Assembly (NCBI GenBank): GCA_963678675.1
Contig: OY783197.1
Coordinates: 2,390,400 to 2,454,399, forward strand
From: Xiphydria camelus
Taxonomy: Eukaryota > Arthropoda > Insecta > Hymenoptera > Xiphydriidae
Direction of reading: 5' to 3'
Length of the DNA stretch: 64,000 nt
The notes below the pieces were generated by a model. It worked only from the letters and a program-made list of their open reading frames with translations. It did no database searches and was not told the DNA's origin. Position numbers and translations under genes: made by a program. Each line of letters starts with the position of its first letter. Positions within the stretch are counted from its first letter, which is position 1. Below, in pieces: positions 22,544 to 35,648 of this stretch.

Positions 22544-25500
22544 ATGACAGACATGGCGAGCGCTTTGGAAGGCTTCACCTTGAAGTAAGTATAAAAAATA
22601 GCTTTCTGTATTATCCTGTCAAAATTAAAGGGCTAACCTCAAAACTACGAACTCCGATTCCTCCAGGGATCTGATATCCGACGGAGGAATCACCTTCAAG
22701 CTCGAGCCGGATGTCGCGGCGGAGGAAGAGGAGCCGTTCTCGTACTCCAGCGACGTGCATCTCACGAACATGGAGATGCTGAAGTGTCTGAACATGGACC
22801 TGGAGGACGATGTGGAGGACAGCGGGCCTAAGGAAGACGCCTTTACGCCGTTGTCCATCAGCTTTGAGAAGTACAAGACCAAAATGACAAACGTGACCGG
22901 AGATGGGAAGGTAACACACTTCATTTGCAAATATTTCCTAGAATTTTATCAGTTTACTTAAAATTTCATGCAGTTTCTCAAAAGTACAACATTTTGAGAG
23001 ATTGTGACAAATTCCAGGGCTCCAATTTGGTCATTTTTTAAAATCAAATCAATAGAGAAAGTCATTTTTGTCTTTAAAAGTCATTATCTTTAAGATTTTG
23101 TCGCTTCATTCGTCAAATAATTGTATGATACCTCCTTGCCACTAAAGCACTGCAACAATCTGTATGAATTCTCAGTGTTGAGATGCTAACTATTTATTGT
23201 AGTATGAGAAAAGGTTTAATTTATCTTCCATACCTCATAATTTTGATGTATTATGAAGATAAATTATTACAAATTTCAGTCATTTTTCTTCAATATTATT
23301 TCCTGAAAATTTTACCCAGTTTATGACAAACACTGACACTGACTCTCAAATAAGGAGTCGGTAAAATCCAGCATTTTTTAACATCTTACTGAATTCAAGC
23401 TCTGAAATTCTGATGTGTTTCTACAAAATTGTCAGGATTTATGATGGACTATGAAGCATTCTGAGAAATAAAGTTTGAGGAGAAATTTTGAAACATGACT
23501 GAAATTTTTTAACTATGTAATTATGAAAAAACTGTGAGAAATTCTTAGAAAGATTGTCATTTCAGTTTGTATGAGAAGTCTGACCACTTCTGAACAAATA
23601 TTTGAAGAGTTATATTTCATATTCTTTCCTGAGAAATTGTAGATACTTTTAGGGAAGAAATTTACAAAATTTCTTAAGTTCTTACAAAAGATCATGGACA
23701 TTTTTGAGAACAAAGTGATGTGAAGATTTATCAACAACTATTTCTGAGAAATACAGTTCCTGGCCGTATTATTAGACGCACGTGGATTTCTTAATATAGA
23801 ATACACGTTTGGAGGGGAGAAAAGAATCTACTAATTTTACTTCAACATGTCTGAAAGAAAACATTTAACGTCTTTGAACATTGGGGAAGAATAAAACACG
23901 CGGTTTCAATAATAATAATCACTTGTTTAGGCAACCAAAGAGATGTACGTATTATTATTATTATGTACATTTACTCAAGCTGTCTTTGTCGTTAACGCAT
24001 TTTCGTACTCATTCAAGATTATTCTAACAGTCTAATCAAATAACGTCATAAAAAAATGCGTTCCTTTTATGGTACAGTAATTCTTTAACATAATTCAATT
24101 GATTATAGCAATAACAGATGAGTCGTATTATAAAGTTGGTTCACGGAAATAAAAAATTAAGGTGCGTCTAATAATATGGCAAGAGACTATTTGAAATTCT
24201 AAGAAATTATAACATTTCAATTTTTATGAGAAAATTGAAATATTGACGAAATACTTGTAATGAATCTGTATTCAATGCATACCAAGATACTGTTTAGTTA
24301 AATCTGCTATTAGAAAATTGAGATTGTCATTGATCAATTAAATGTTGAGTTTTTCTGTTATTAATTACTGTTTAAGTTGATCTATAAGTGTGGGACAAAA
24401 AAGATGGAAATGTAAAACGTACTTATAGTTCCAGTCACTTCAATACTTAGGGATGCGCCTACGTATTTTTTACGACTCTCGTGGAAAAATCTAAAAAGCA
24501 ATTATATTAATATTCGATTACGCGGATTGTACGTATAATATTGTATGAATTTTAAATAAAAAATGTCCCAAAATTCGTAAGAAAATGGCTAAGTATTCCG
24601 AAAAATTTGAGAAGAAACCGAAATTTCTGAGATTTTATTAAAAATTATTTTCGGAGAAATTCTGGGATTCTCAGATTTCCTCGGAAAATATTCTCGGGTA
24701 AATTCTCCGAAATCTCAGGTATTCTTAGAAGCGTCCGAAAACGCTGAACCAATTCGAAAAAAAGTTCGAATTTTTGAACCGCAGTTTCACGTTAAATATT
24801 TTGACGTTCTTTCTTTCAACCACAGAAATTTTATTAAAATGCCTGGGAGATGTTTGAAGTTGTACGAAATTTGCCGAAAAATATCCAACACTTTACGGGG
24901 GTTTCTGAGAAATATCCGACATATTTCGCGACCTGAGAATTTTCTGACAAATTTTGAGAAATACTCCCACCCCAAGACGTAGGAGAATCCAGCGTCGCGT
25001 CCACCGAGTCAATCTCGCGTCGTTTAAAACGCAGGTGATGAAGATGGTGAAGCAGAAGGGCGTCGGCGGCGTCATACCGCACGACTCCCAAGTGACGATC
25101 CACTACGTCGGCTACTGCGAGCACCTGGACGACCCGTTCGACTCGTCCTTCGCCCGGCGCAAGCCTGACGTCCTGCGACTGGGTCAGGGCCAGCTCATAC
25201 CGGGCCTGGAGATAGGGGTCTCGACGATGGAGAAGCACGAGATAGCCGTCTTCATCATCCACCCGGATCTCGCTTACCGCACCTACGGCTGCCTGCCGCG
25301 CATTCCGCCCAACACGGAGGTCATGTTCGCCGTTCAGCTCGTCGACTTTTTGGACAACGGCACGGCCGACACCTACGAGAATCTGTCCGTGGAGGACAAG
25401 AGGACGTTCTCCAAGATCGAGAAGTGGATCGTCGACATGCTGAAGACCGCGGGCGACAACTTCCGGAAGTACAAAGTCCGGCAGGCCATCAGGGAGTGAG

Positions 25501-26326
25501 TGTAAATCGCGTTTACCCGCGGGATCGCGCCTCGCTCGCGGAGAGATGCTCACTCGCGCGCTCTCGCAGTTACAAGCGCGTGGTCTTCCTGCTGGACACC
25601 GCCCAACTGAACAACGAGGAGGAGGAGCAGAGGATGAAGGCGCTGCTGTCGAAAGCCTGCACCAACTTGGCCGTCTGCTACAACAAGGAAGACATGCCGC
25701 GCCAGGCGTGCGTGGCTTGCAACAGAGTCCCGATCCCGACAGCCAAGACGTATTTCAAGTGAGTAGAAGAGACCCGCGAAGCCAGAGAAACACCGTGACC
25801 CCCGTTCGCGTCGTATCTTTCAGCCACGGAAGAGCTCTCTTCAAGATGGGAGAATACGCGCGGTCCATGGAGGAGCTTCAGAAAGCGCACAAGCGGGAGC
25901 CGCACAACAAGGAAACCATCATAGAGATACAGCAAGTGAGTTGCGAAGAGGCTGACTGTAGCTGTTGGAAAACAAACCAAAAAAACGGCTCCCCGGGTTG
26001 CCTCACGCTTGAGAAAACGTCGGTTTCAGGTCAGCGAGAAGCAGAGGCAATACTTGGGCGTGGAGAAGCGCCTTTGGAAGAATTGTTTCAAAGGGCTAAA
26101 TATGCCGGAGGGGGTCGACACGACGAGTGAATTCAGCGAGATCGCCAAGGAAATGTGCGAAGCGTTTGCTCGCGACAATGCGCTCCTGAGGCAGCCCCTA
26201 CCGGAGGGTCTGACACCGACGGAGGAGAAGTACTTCCGCGAGCATGCCGCGGTACTGGGCTTGAACGTCACCACGCACACGAGATACGGCAAGGAGGTCG
26301 TGTATCTGAGCAAACCACAGTATTGA
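22544..26326 (+). CDS. shu: Shutdown/FKBP6-like FKBP-TPR co-chaperone (447 aa)
   Basis: Six exons: 22544-22584, 22667-22910, 25035-25495, 25570-25758, 25824-25935 and 26030-26326; 1344 nt in total, all phases consistent. The family assists Hsp90-dependent loading of piRNAs onto PIWI proteins in germ cells. Residues about 1-95 are an acidic leader. An FKBP domain spans about 100-205 (HYVGYCEHLDDPFDSS, LIPGLEIGVSTMEKHE, FIIHPDLAYRTYG). Then TPR helices run from about 225 to 360 (NLAVCYNKED, ALFKMGEYARSMEELQKAHK). The FKBP core has LIPGLEIG where active FKBPs have a Trp, fitting the non-catalytic FKBP6 type. Drosophila Shu is of similar length. An alternative start at 22553 is in frame. Intron 2 (2124 bp) is filled with low-complexity tract and one MITE. 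The only AATAAA (26540) lies in a repeat inserted after the stop. Confidence 0.93.
22960..24960. repeat. Degenerate TTTCTCAGAAATT-type tracts in intron 2 of shutdown
   Basis: Two tracts (about 22960-23760 and 24560-24960) of loose GAGAAATTCTGAGAA/TTTCTGAGATT words flank a MITE at 23761-24180. They are similar in character to the tract in the ZAD gene intron. Confidence 0.65.
23761..24180. mobile_element. 420-bp MITE with TATTATTAGACGCAC ends
   Basis: The left end (TATTATTAGACGCACG) is the inverse of the right end (GTGCGTCTAATAATA). The interior is AT-rich and non-coding. It lies in shutdown intron 2. Confidence 0.75.
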
Positions 26327-26412
26327 CAACGCTATATGATACGATAATGTTAAGGGAAACTATTTGATTATTCACGGACATTTGGCCTACATCGATCAAA
26401 GACTTTGTTGTA

Positions 26413-26906
26413 ACAGGGTGTTCAGTACAATTCTATAATGACATTCAAATATTGTTCAAGGACTCTTCGGGGATTTTTAATAACGCGAAAAAAGATCAAT
26501 GATGAGGCATATGAGAGGTACGTTATTCCGTGATAAACGAATAAAACGACTCGTACGATAAAACAGCAAGAACATTTTAGTTACCATCCGGAAGCCAAGA
26601 ATAGTAATATTCATAACTATAATGACAATGGCCGCAAAGACCTACAATTTTTGATAAGAACATTTATTGAGCGAACAAACGTGCTATGTTTATTCGGTCA
26701 TTAGTCGCTATTCACTGCTCGATGTGACCAGTTCAAATTAGACTTTACTCTTGACAAAATTCAGTGCTCTGACAAAACGAACGAAAAATAAATTGCCAAA
26801 GATCTACACAAAAATGCAAGCACATTTCCAGGACTTTTTAAGGACAAGCAATATCCAATTATTATTCAAGTACTTTAAGGGTTTCAAGGACCGCTGGACG
26901 CCCTGT
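26413..26906. mobile_element. Repeat with ACAGGGTGT...CGCCCTGT ends after shutdown
   Basis: Short inverted ends. Interior words such as GAACGAAAAATAAA, CAAGGACCGC and the TTGGTCGCT-like block recur at 50364-50693 and, split by another MITE, at about 56390-56880. It contains the AATAAA at 26540-26545. Confidence 0.65.
26540..26545 (+). terminator. Candidate poly(A) signal of shutdown, inside a repeat
   Basis: First AATAAA after the stop at 26326. It lies within the repeat at 26413-26906, so the 3' end may be repeat-derived. Confidence 0.45.
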
Positions 26907-29420
26907 GTGAATAAAAATGTAATTTCCAAAAGAGTCTTACAGTGGGGATCGAAGAATCTGGGCATCGTACGGGGAGAGAGAGTGCCCAGATTTCTAAGCC
27001 CGCACTCGTAGGCGTGACTCATGAATGGTGGAGGATACTGCGCGTATATTTTCAGTGTACGCAGATATTTTTGGAATAGAAGTGTGTATGCCGCAGCAGA
27101 TCGTCCCAACTACATATGAGAAGCAGACTTTCTAAGCGCAGTTTGTCCTATAATCGCCAATAGTTTGTCCACGACTGACGGACACAAGGCAGTTTGTTCG
27201 TCCAGGACATTTTCAAACGTTTATATAGACGTAAAGAGATGCATTTAGGTTGTCCATATAAACACAACTTGTAAAGGAACTCGAAAATATTCGTATGTTT
27301 TGGCGAAAATCGGAAAAATGGAGAAACCGCACTTATATAGAAAGTCTACTCCTCGTTTGAATGCCGACAGAGTAACTGGAGAAGAGAGGGCACGAAAGTA
27401 GGAGATGCCCAAATTTCTGAGTGCTCAAATCTCCGCTGTATATAAATACAAGCCAAAGGTTCACAGATAATGAGATAATAATAGTGATTGGCGTTTCTTT
27501 ACTAACGTGTAAGTTTACTCTCATATGATATATATATATTATGTATAAGTAATTCCACAATCAAAGATTAAGAGTTAAACTTGGCTTAAAAGGGGCCTCT
27601 ATCAGTAACAGAGACTGATTATACAGTGAAACGGCATTATTTAAAAAAAACGCAAAAAATCGAGATTTTAAAAAGAAAGCTTTTATTTTAGCATAAATCA
27701 GGTCTACGTCAGTGGAAGTTTACTTAAATGAAAAATATTTTGAAGATGGTGTCAGACAGACGAGAGACGTCCTTGTTTAGCTTTTCGCGGGCTTCTTCCT
27801 AAAGTTTCGCACACACGATCAATATTCTCCGGGGTACGGCTTGTTTTTTTTCACTACTACCGCCTTTTTTCTTTGTTGCGCTAGCAGTGGCTTCGAAGTT
27901 CCTAACCCAAAGCGCGATAGCTCAACAACGGGAAGCGCGTTGAATACTGACAAAACTATCCGAGTTTTTGTAATAAGCCATTACGGCAAACGCGCGCGTT
28001 GCTCACTGCACCAACGTTCCATGGCTGGACCAACATTTTCACCTGTCTAAACGACAAAGGTTCAATCGCCCACCAGCCCGAACTGAAATCGTGCCGTTTC
28101 ACTGCCTCACCCTGCATTATGGGATTTATATCCCGAAAAAGATATTGACGTACCTTTTTGATCGTGGTAGACGTATCTTACCGGGGCCGGCCTTCACCTA
28201 TTTTACTCTAGGCACATCGCTATTCTTCCAAATTTTAGACACAAAATGTACAAAACGCCTCGCGTAAAATACGCAAAAAATAAGCGAAGTTTGGACGCGT
28301 GAAATATCTCAATTTCGGGATATGTCGAATTTTAATCTCGAGAATCACATTTTGATAGTTGTCGAATTGAACAAGGATCCTAAATCGCCTGGAAAATACA
28401 CAACTTTTCATTTATTTCTTATTGTTTATTTTATGAAGATTTGTATACTATTAAAAGTTGAATAAAAAATATACAGCATGAAAGAAGAACGCGTTGTTCG
28501 AACGATCCTTTCATTGTGTGGTAATGCGAAATTCAATTAGTGCTTGCTGGCCATTTTAGTTGCCAAAGAATGTCTTGTTTGAGACGTTGAATTACGTATT
28601 TTCGCGTTATATTCAACCAATTCCCTGGAAGCTTAGTTTTATTACATGGTGGTCACTCAACTGGAAATCGGGAAAATGTCAAGTCAGGGAATTTTGCGAG
28701 CGGAATTGAGTGATGTGACCACCTTGTTAATATATTAATACAACGAAGTTTTAGAATATATCCAATTACGTAAAGGACCAAATCAATTAGGATATTTTTG
28801 GATTAATTCAACCTTTCAATAGAGATGCAATGAAGTTATTTTCAATAGAATTAATTGCGTTCATTAAATTTCATTAGTTTTATTACTTCATTTCATCTTC
28901 TTTTAGTTTAATTTTAATGTTATCATATTCAATATCAGAGTACCATTTTTTTTTACAAATTTTACTTCCTTTAACTTAAGAATTTTGTATGCAATTAAGA
29001 GAATAGAAAGAATTCAATTTCTGAAACCAATTTCTAAACATTGTAGAAATGATTAATTAAATATCTGCAAATAAAGATTATTTGGCAACTGAAGATGACA
29101 CTGAGCACTGATGCGTTAAAAACGATGGAACCTGATGGAAATACTACATAAAAAACCATGCAATTCTATGCCAATGTTTCCTTACTTTTCCAAGCATTCG
29201 TCCACTCCATCCATTCAGTCGTTTATATATGTCCACCTTTTTATATAACACCAGACGTAAGCGCACAGGAAATCTACCAAACCGTTCCAATTTCCAAACG
29301 GTAATGAGGATAATCGTGAAGAATTGTCATTCGGTTAGGTAACACAGACTTTATGTACATGAAAAAAAAACATCCAGGGAGTCAAGCTATTTCTTTACCG
29401 CCAGCCAAACGCTTACGAGG
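26907..29420. other. Intergenic spacer between shutdown and the lipase
   Basis: No gene seen. Contents: an M1 MITE right-end fragment (27455-27540); an inverted pair CAGTGAAACGGCA at about 27625 with its complement at about 28095, bounding some 480 bp; a small foldback (GGTGGTCACTCAA near 28647 with TTGAGTGATGTGACCACC near 28708). The 69-codon plus-strand frame at 27841 resembles nothing I know. Confidence 0.55.
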
Positions 29421-31216
29421 ATGATTCTCCGCATCGTTCCGCTTTTTCTCCTGGGTGAGGTGACAAGAATTAAAGTACCTAATTAGACTGTAAATGAAAC
29501 AATCATCCGCTCTTTCCTATTGAAAAAGTATCATAGATTCTCATAGAAAACTTAAAAAATCCCTATTGCATTCCCATGGGAATTTGATGTGCTTGTAGAC
29601 ACGGCAATTCCAGATACCCTCTCATAAAAATTTGAGAAGGATGAATGGGTATCTGTTGAAACAAATGAAATCTTGTAAAGAGTTCTATCAGTAATTACAA
29701 ATAGAACGGCGTGTACACGTCTTCATTATCTTTATGGGATTCAACTTGCTTTTACGAATGCATATAAAATTCGGTAAATCCTTATTCATCATCTAAGATA
29801 CACACAGAATCCAATACATTCCTGTTCATTATTCTCAAACCTTTCTAACGGATATCTGGAATTGCTGTGTCCGAAGTACATCAGATTCCCATAAAAATTG
29901 TCCACGGGAATTCACGGTATCTCTTCAACGGGATTCTTTAAAATTCGTACCTTTTTTTTCAGCGTTTGATTCTAACAACGGGCAATGCAACTGATACATT
30001 CGATTCGTCTGCTCATCATATATTGTCCATCTTTGAATCCCACAGCATCGTCAGCTTTTCTCGTCAACGGCCGTGAAAGATATTCGCGAGGAAGTCTTAC
30101 CGCGACGGATCTCCCGTTTGATAAGACGCTCCTTGAAACATTGGCGGGTCCCGTGGCTCCAGACCTGACGACACTCCTCGACCCCGTCCTGGTGCCCACC
30201 AAAGACATCACCTTCCACCTCTTCACGCGCGAAAATCCCGAAGAAGTCCACCTCCTAAAAGTCGGCGACACGGAGAACCTGAACGCGTCCACGTTCAGCG
30301 CTCTACGGCCGACGAAGATCGTCGTCCACGGATGGACCGACGGCGTCGGCAGCTACTGGTTCGACAGCTTCCGTCGAAATTACTTGAGCGTCGGCGATTA
30401 CAACGTAATCGGCCTGGACTGGTCACCCGGTTCCGCGAGGGAGTATTTCACAGCTGCGAAGCTTACACGTCAGGTTCGCCGGGGAAACGCGCGCTTCTGC
30501 CTCGTTATATCGCACACTGGCACCTAAAAAATCTCTCCGAAACTCTTCGCGACAGGTTGGCGAGTACCTCGCCGCGCTCCTGGACTTTCTCAGGTGCGAG
30601 GCGAGCCTGTCCCTGGCCGAGGTGCACGTTCTCGGCCACAGCCTCGGTGCTCACGTCGCGGGATTCGCCGGCGCCGCCGTCTCGGGTCGAATCGGCCGGA
30701 TCACCGGGATGGACCCCGCCAGGCCGGCTTTCGAGGCGCCTTACTTGAGGAAGCCGGAGGATCGTCTGGACCGGAGCGACGCGAGATTCGTCGACGTGAT
30801 TCACACGTGCGCGGGTGGCGCCGGCTTCGTGAGACCCGTCGGTCACGCCGACTTCTATCCGAATGGAGGCAGTTGCCGACAGCCGGGCTGTTCGATCCCC
30901 GTGACGAGTAAGACTTTCGCTGATCGACGTCCGCGTATCGTTATCGAAGTTAATACAACGAGGCCGATTACGCGATACGAGGAACGTTACAGTCTATTGC
31001 AGCCACGACAGAGCCCACGAGCTCATGGCCGAGTCGATCATCAATCGCGAAGGCTTCGCGGCCTCGGAGTGCGACGGCTGGTGGCTCTTCAAGGCCGGGT
31101 CGTGCGGCCCGGATCCCCGAATGACACTGATGGGCGAGGGAGTCGACCTGGACGCTCGCGGGATCTTTTATCTCGAGACGAACGCCGAATCGCCTTTCGC
31201 TGGAAGCGAGTCGTAG
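29421..31216 (+). CDS. Secreted pancreatic-type lipase / phospholipase A1-like (345 aa)
   Basis: Four exons: 29421-29454, 30046-30473, 30556-30907 and 30993-31216, phases 1, 0, 1; 1038 nt. Exon 1 encodes a short signal peptide (MILRIVPLFLL). The alpha/beta-hydrolase fold has a VVHGW oxyanion-side strand and a catalytic triad I place at S183 (GHSLG), D207 (GMDPARPAF) and H276 (CSHDRAHEL). The beta9 loop between Asp and His (CAGGAGF...HADFYPNGG) is typical of insect neutral lipases; the lid is short. It would hydrolyse acylglycerols or phospholipid sn-1 esters outside the cell, but the sequence does not settle the substrate. All catalytic residues are present, so it is predicted active. Intron 1 is largely an M2 MITE. 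No exact AATAAA follows; AATATA at 31293 may serve. Confidence 0.92.
29516..29935. mobile_element. MITE family M2, copy 2, in lipase intron 1
   Basis: Full-length copy bounded by CCTATTGAAAAAG and its inverse TCTTCAACGGG. It makes up most of the 591-bp intron. Confidence 0.8.
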
Positions 31217-31334
31217 GCGTTCGCTCGCCTTTCTCCCACCCGACGTCGGGACCAGGGATTCGCTACGAAGATTCTCCGACGAGCGGTGACGAAATATAAA
31301 CGGTTTATCGTGTTGTGTCGCGAAACGCTTACAT

Positions 31335-31353
31335 CCCCCCCCCCCCCCCCCCC
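31335..31353. repeat. C19 homopolymer
   Basis: Uninterrupted C run in the 245-bp convergent spacer between the lipase stop and the last nompC stop. Confidence 0.95.
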
Positions 31354-31461
31354 GAGGAGCGAGTTCCGTTAGCACGCGGTGTGTATCAGAAAGGAAATTG
31401 ATATACATAGGTAATACGCGCGTTGATTAGTCGTATCCGCAGGAGCATGTAAAGTCGATCC

Positions 31462-33407
31462 TCAAATCATTTCGCTCGACACCATGGAATCGTCCCCGGA
31501 CGGCTTCTCCACCTCGTCCCCGAAGCGCATCTTGTACTTCTTCCGCACGACGTCCCAGTCGACGACACTTTCGATCAGCGTCGCGTTCGCGAACGATATC
31601 TGGCTGCCGAGAGGACTCACGTGCGTTACGGACAGCGTCACGCTGTCCTTGTGCGCCGTGGGAATTATCTTCCCGCCCTGAAAGCACGACGGGTCGACTT
31701 GGCGAGGCGTCGAAGGGGCGAGAGCGTCGCTCTTCGTCGGAGGGAGTTCTCGTGCGCGTTACTCACTCGAATGGAGGGACGCTGCGCGAGGACGCGGCGT
31801 CCCATTAAACCGTGTATCACGCTCGGACGTTTCTTCGTCTTCTTCGAGCGTTTCTTGCATGACTTGTACAGATAGGTGATCCACGTGGTGAGCAGGTTGA
31901 GGGGCGAGGGCGCCGTTCTAGTTCTGGAACGAGAAGGTAGTTTCTTTCTCAAAAGCGTACTGATGGAAGAAATTCTCAGTGCAAGTTCAGACTTCTCACT
32001 TTTTCTGGTAATTGGAACGTTTTCTGACATTTTCAGGGAAGTGTCAGAGCTTGTCGGAGAAAATTGGAGAAATGTCCAAAAATATTCATTTTTTTTTCAT
32101 GCACATAAGCTTTTTTGAAAGTCTAATAAGCATTTTCAGATATTTTCAGGGAAGTATCAAAGATTGCCAGAGAAAATTGGAGACATGTTCAAAAGTATCC
32201 ATTTTTCTTTCAAGCGCAAACTTTTCTGAAAAAGTCTGATAAACACTGACGAATATCTGGAAAAATCTGTAAAATGTCTCTACCTATGTATTTTCGCAGA
32301 AATAAAAAGTTTTCGAGAATAGATTAAATTTCAGAGTTGCTCGACAATTTTTCAGGATTTTTTCGAATTTATCCGAGTTTATCAGAATTTGTTAGAAAAG
32401 TTTTTATGCGTGAAAGAAAAATGGGTATTTTTTTTCGGACAATTCTCTGACTTCCTCTGACAAACTCTAATACTTTCCAGAAAATGTCTAAAAGTATTCC
32501 AGTTACAACAGAAAGTCGGAAAAACGTTAAGATATCTCAGAGGTTTTCAGAAATTTGCTAAACAACTTTCTCGGTAAGCGTGGTACCGCGATTTACTGTG
32601 GTATTCTGGGGAAAACTGGTGCACCTTGCACATTCTGGTGCACCGATTGCACATCGCGAAACACTGTATTCTCCAGGACACGGTATCCGTGATCACCTCT
32701 TTCAACTCGTGTTGTGTTACGACTCGCTCGTCGAGAGAACCTACTTCCGAATGGCACACGCAAATTCTCATTCGGGGCGCCTATAAGCTCCTAATTTACG
32801 AGCGCGGCTAAAACTTTGCCAATTCGTTCTTTCCGGGAAGAAGAGAACTTAGGTTCGCGGCTGCGAATATAACGCGAATGAGAAGCACGCGACGTCCGCG
32901 TCGCAAACTGGGAGCATGAAACGAATTCGTGTGCAGGTATTCTCGTAGCGTTTCCAGAAAAGAACAGAAAATTGGGGCAATATGCCCGGGCGTTATCGAG
33001 AGTTTCGAGAAAGAGAAGAAGGTAGCAGAGAATATCCTCAACGCCGCACTCACTTCTGCATGTTGCGAATGAGCTTGCTGAGTCCGTACTTCCACTCTAT
33101 GTCGCTCTGGGACTGGATGTTCTGATAAGTGTCGCTCATCATGGCGATCAGTAGATTTATCAGGACGATAACGCTGACCAGCATGTAAACGGAGAAGGAC
33201 ACCTGGAAGAAACAAAGAGAAACGACGCGTCAGGTTTTTGGGCGGCTCGCCGTCTCCGCGCGACGCTCGAAGGGTTCACCTTGAACAGATAGATGGTCCA
33301 CGGCGGCTGCAGCTTGCGGTTCAGCGAGATGGTAAAGTCGTTCGTGTCCTTCTGGCCGAAAATCGAGAAGAAGAGGTTTTCGGTGACGTCGATCGGATTC
33401 GCACGGA
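31462..33407 (-). CDS. nompC: nompC terminal cassette C (diverged pore and tail)
   Basis: Four exons: 33407-33280, 33202-33054, 31923-31767 and 31677-31462, the most downstream of the three alternatives. The first completes a Val codon with the phase-1 end of the common exon and encodes a pore loop with FFSIFGQKD in place of FFA(V/I)FGQTT, plus a longer turret. The second encodes S6 (SFSVYMLVSVIVLINLLIAM) and the TRP helix ending NMQK. The tail begins TRTAPSPLNLLTTW like the others but lacks the MGAKWL block. It ends with the conserved KDSVTLSVTHVSPLGSQ and VVDWD..RKKY. Unlike A and B, an intron splits pore loop and S6. No canonical AATAAA was seen after the stop. All consensus splice sites are present, so it appears functional. 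Confidence 0.9.
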
Positions 33408-35611
33408 CTGCAAAAACGACGACGCAAGCTTTAATCAATCATCGTTCGCGACTGCGGTTGACGGTTTCTCCGCCCTATCATGCGTCCCGATTTTTGGGAT
33501 GTTAGAAGCTTACAGTACCTATGTATTCTACGCTCAACGTCGCTCGGTTCGCTGAGCCTAAGTACCTAAACGTACGCAAACGAGCACAGGACGTAAAATT
33601 GACGGTGATAATAATTATCCCGTATTTATCTGCACACGCCACATGCATGAGACATGTGCCTGGGGAAACCATGGTCTGCCCAAAACATGCGATGACGTTG
33701 GCTCAAGCGATTCTTCGCCCGTACACACGGCACGAATCTTCCATAGACACTTCGCATGGGAATGAAAGCATTTCGTACGGGAGAAAAAGGGAGGAAAATT
33801 CAGCACGAGCGCGGAACATGTTTACAGAATATTTGTGCCGATGAAGATTCGACCTTAGCAACTAGAGTCTGCTGCAAGTTATCCGCGCAAAGCATCCATC
33901 CAGCGGTCTTATGAAAGCTTCTTCCAAAAAAAGCTTGCAATTTTTCTCGCACGAGCTATCATACGGCAGAATTTCAGCAATCTTGCGAGAACATCTAATA
34001 AGCAATTTGCGTTTCTTCTCGGCGCAAGCTTCTATTTGACGGAATTTCAGCATTCTTGTGGAAAGACCTTACGAGATATGCTGATGAATACTGCTGTGAT
34101 ACATCTGGTGCAAGGCTCGCAGCATCATCTTGCAGGAAGCTTTCAAAAGCCAACTAGTTTTCTGCTTCCTCTTTTTTGCAGTGTACTTGCGCAGGATCGT
34201 TACCAGGGAAGACGACGCAATGTTGAAACGCATCCGAGAGTCGCGCTTGGGAAATCTCTCACGCGCTACTTTCCAATTGCTCTTGCTGTTCGAGTATTAC
34301 GAAACGCCAGGGGGTCGGAGGGGCAAAAACGTCATGTCCTGTGTTCGATGTACGCATCGAACATGGCAAAAAAAGCATCACAGCTGGGGCGGTTGGGGTC
34401 AAAAATGGGTGAAAAATTGCGCAACGTAATATTCGAACGTCTCCGAAGATCGGAAGATACGGTGAGACTGCAAGAGTAATCGGAAGGAAAGGCGTCTAAT
34501 GGATATCCTGTTGAAAAGATCTCATAGATTCCCATAGACAATTTCTATGGGAATCTGATGCGCTTAAGACGCAGCAACTCCAGATATCCACTAGAAAAGT
34601 TTGAGAAGGATATCTGGAATATTGCCGCGTAAAAGGTATACCAAATTCCCACGAGGATTCCATGAGATATTTACAAAGTTTCTCTAAAAATCTACGAGAG
34701 TCTCTGATATTTCATCAACCGGGCTTCCGGATACTTCTCAATTTTGCGTCATCCGTAAAACGAAGTACCGATGATGCGGATGACGAAAGGCTCGTACAAA
34801 GAAAGAGCAAACGTGTCGCAAGCACGGGGACGCATGCTATCCGATAAAATGAACTTGGCAGCCAAACTTCAGTGAGCGTAAAGTATAACTTCGATGACTG
34901 AACGTAACTCTGGCCGGGGCGTACTTGTAACATTGTATAATACAGTAGGGACTGGGTCGGTCGTCCTAATGACAATTGCCATCCTTGCAACTACGTCAAA
35001 CTCGGGCGTGTCCGTAAAAAGGGTGTACAGGGAGGCTGACGCGGGAGTCTCCCACCTTCGTCGATCGGTCTCGCGAGGACCTCGCTTCGATAAACGGCGT
35101 CGCGAATTCGTCGCGGACAATTTCGCACTTTTTCCCGCGGTCCGACGCAAAGGGAACCCACACGCGGCTGACTCCTCGTGTTCTCAGCCCTTATCCTCCT
35201 CCCCGCGCGACTACCGCTCCACCGACGCGCAGCGAGAGCGCGGGGACACTCTCCCTGTACCGAAACAGAACATAACGCACGTGCACGCTATAATATGTAC
35301 ATGAGACGCGTACCACACGACGTACGCGATACGTGCGATATGGTACGCGAAGATGCTACGGTCTCTTCTCTACGGTATGCTTGGAGAACGGGTACGTATG
35401 TTGTGGTGACTAACCGTACGACGTCAGGGGCGGCCCGCGGGGGTTAAGTACGCAAGGCGCGCGCAGGTGGGCGCATTTCCATTGCCTCGAGAAAAGTAGG
35501 GGGCGAGCGATCGCAGAGCAGGGACGCGCGGGGGGGTAAAGCGAGTTCGCTGCGACGCGAGACGAGGTGAACGATCGTTGCGGTGATGGTTGCGCAGTCT
35601 CTGGATCCTCT

Positions 35612-35648
<37 letters not shown>

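Noticed and set aside
27841..28050. 69-codon plus-strand frame with a hydrophobic start
   Set aside because: Lies inside a stretch bounded by inverted CAGTGAAACGGCA repeats; no homology recognised.
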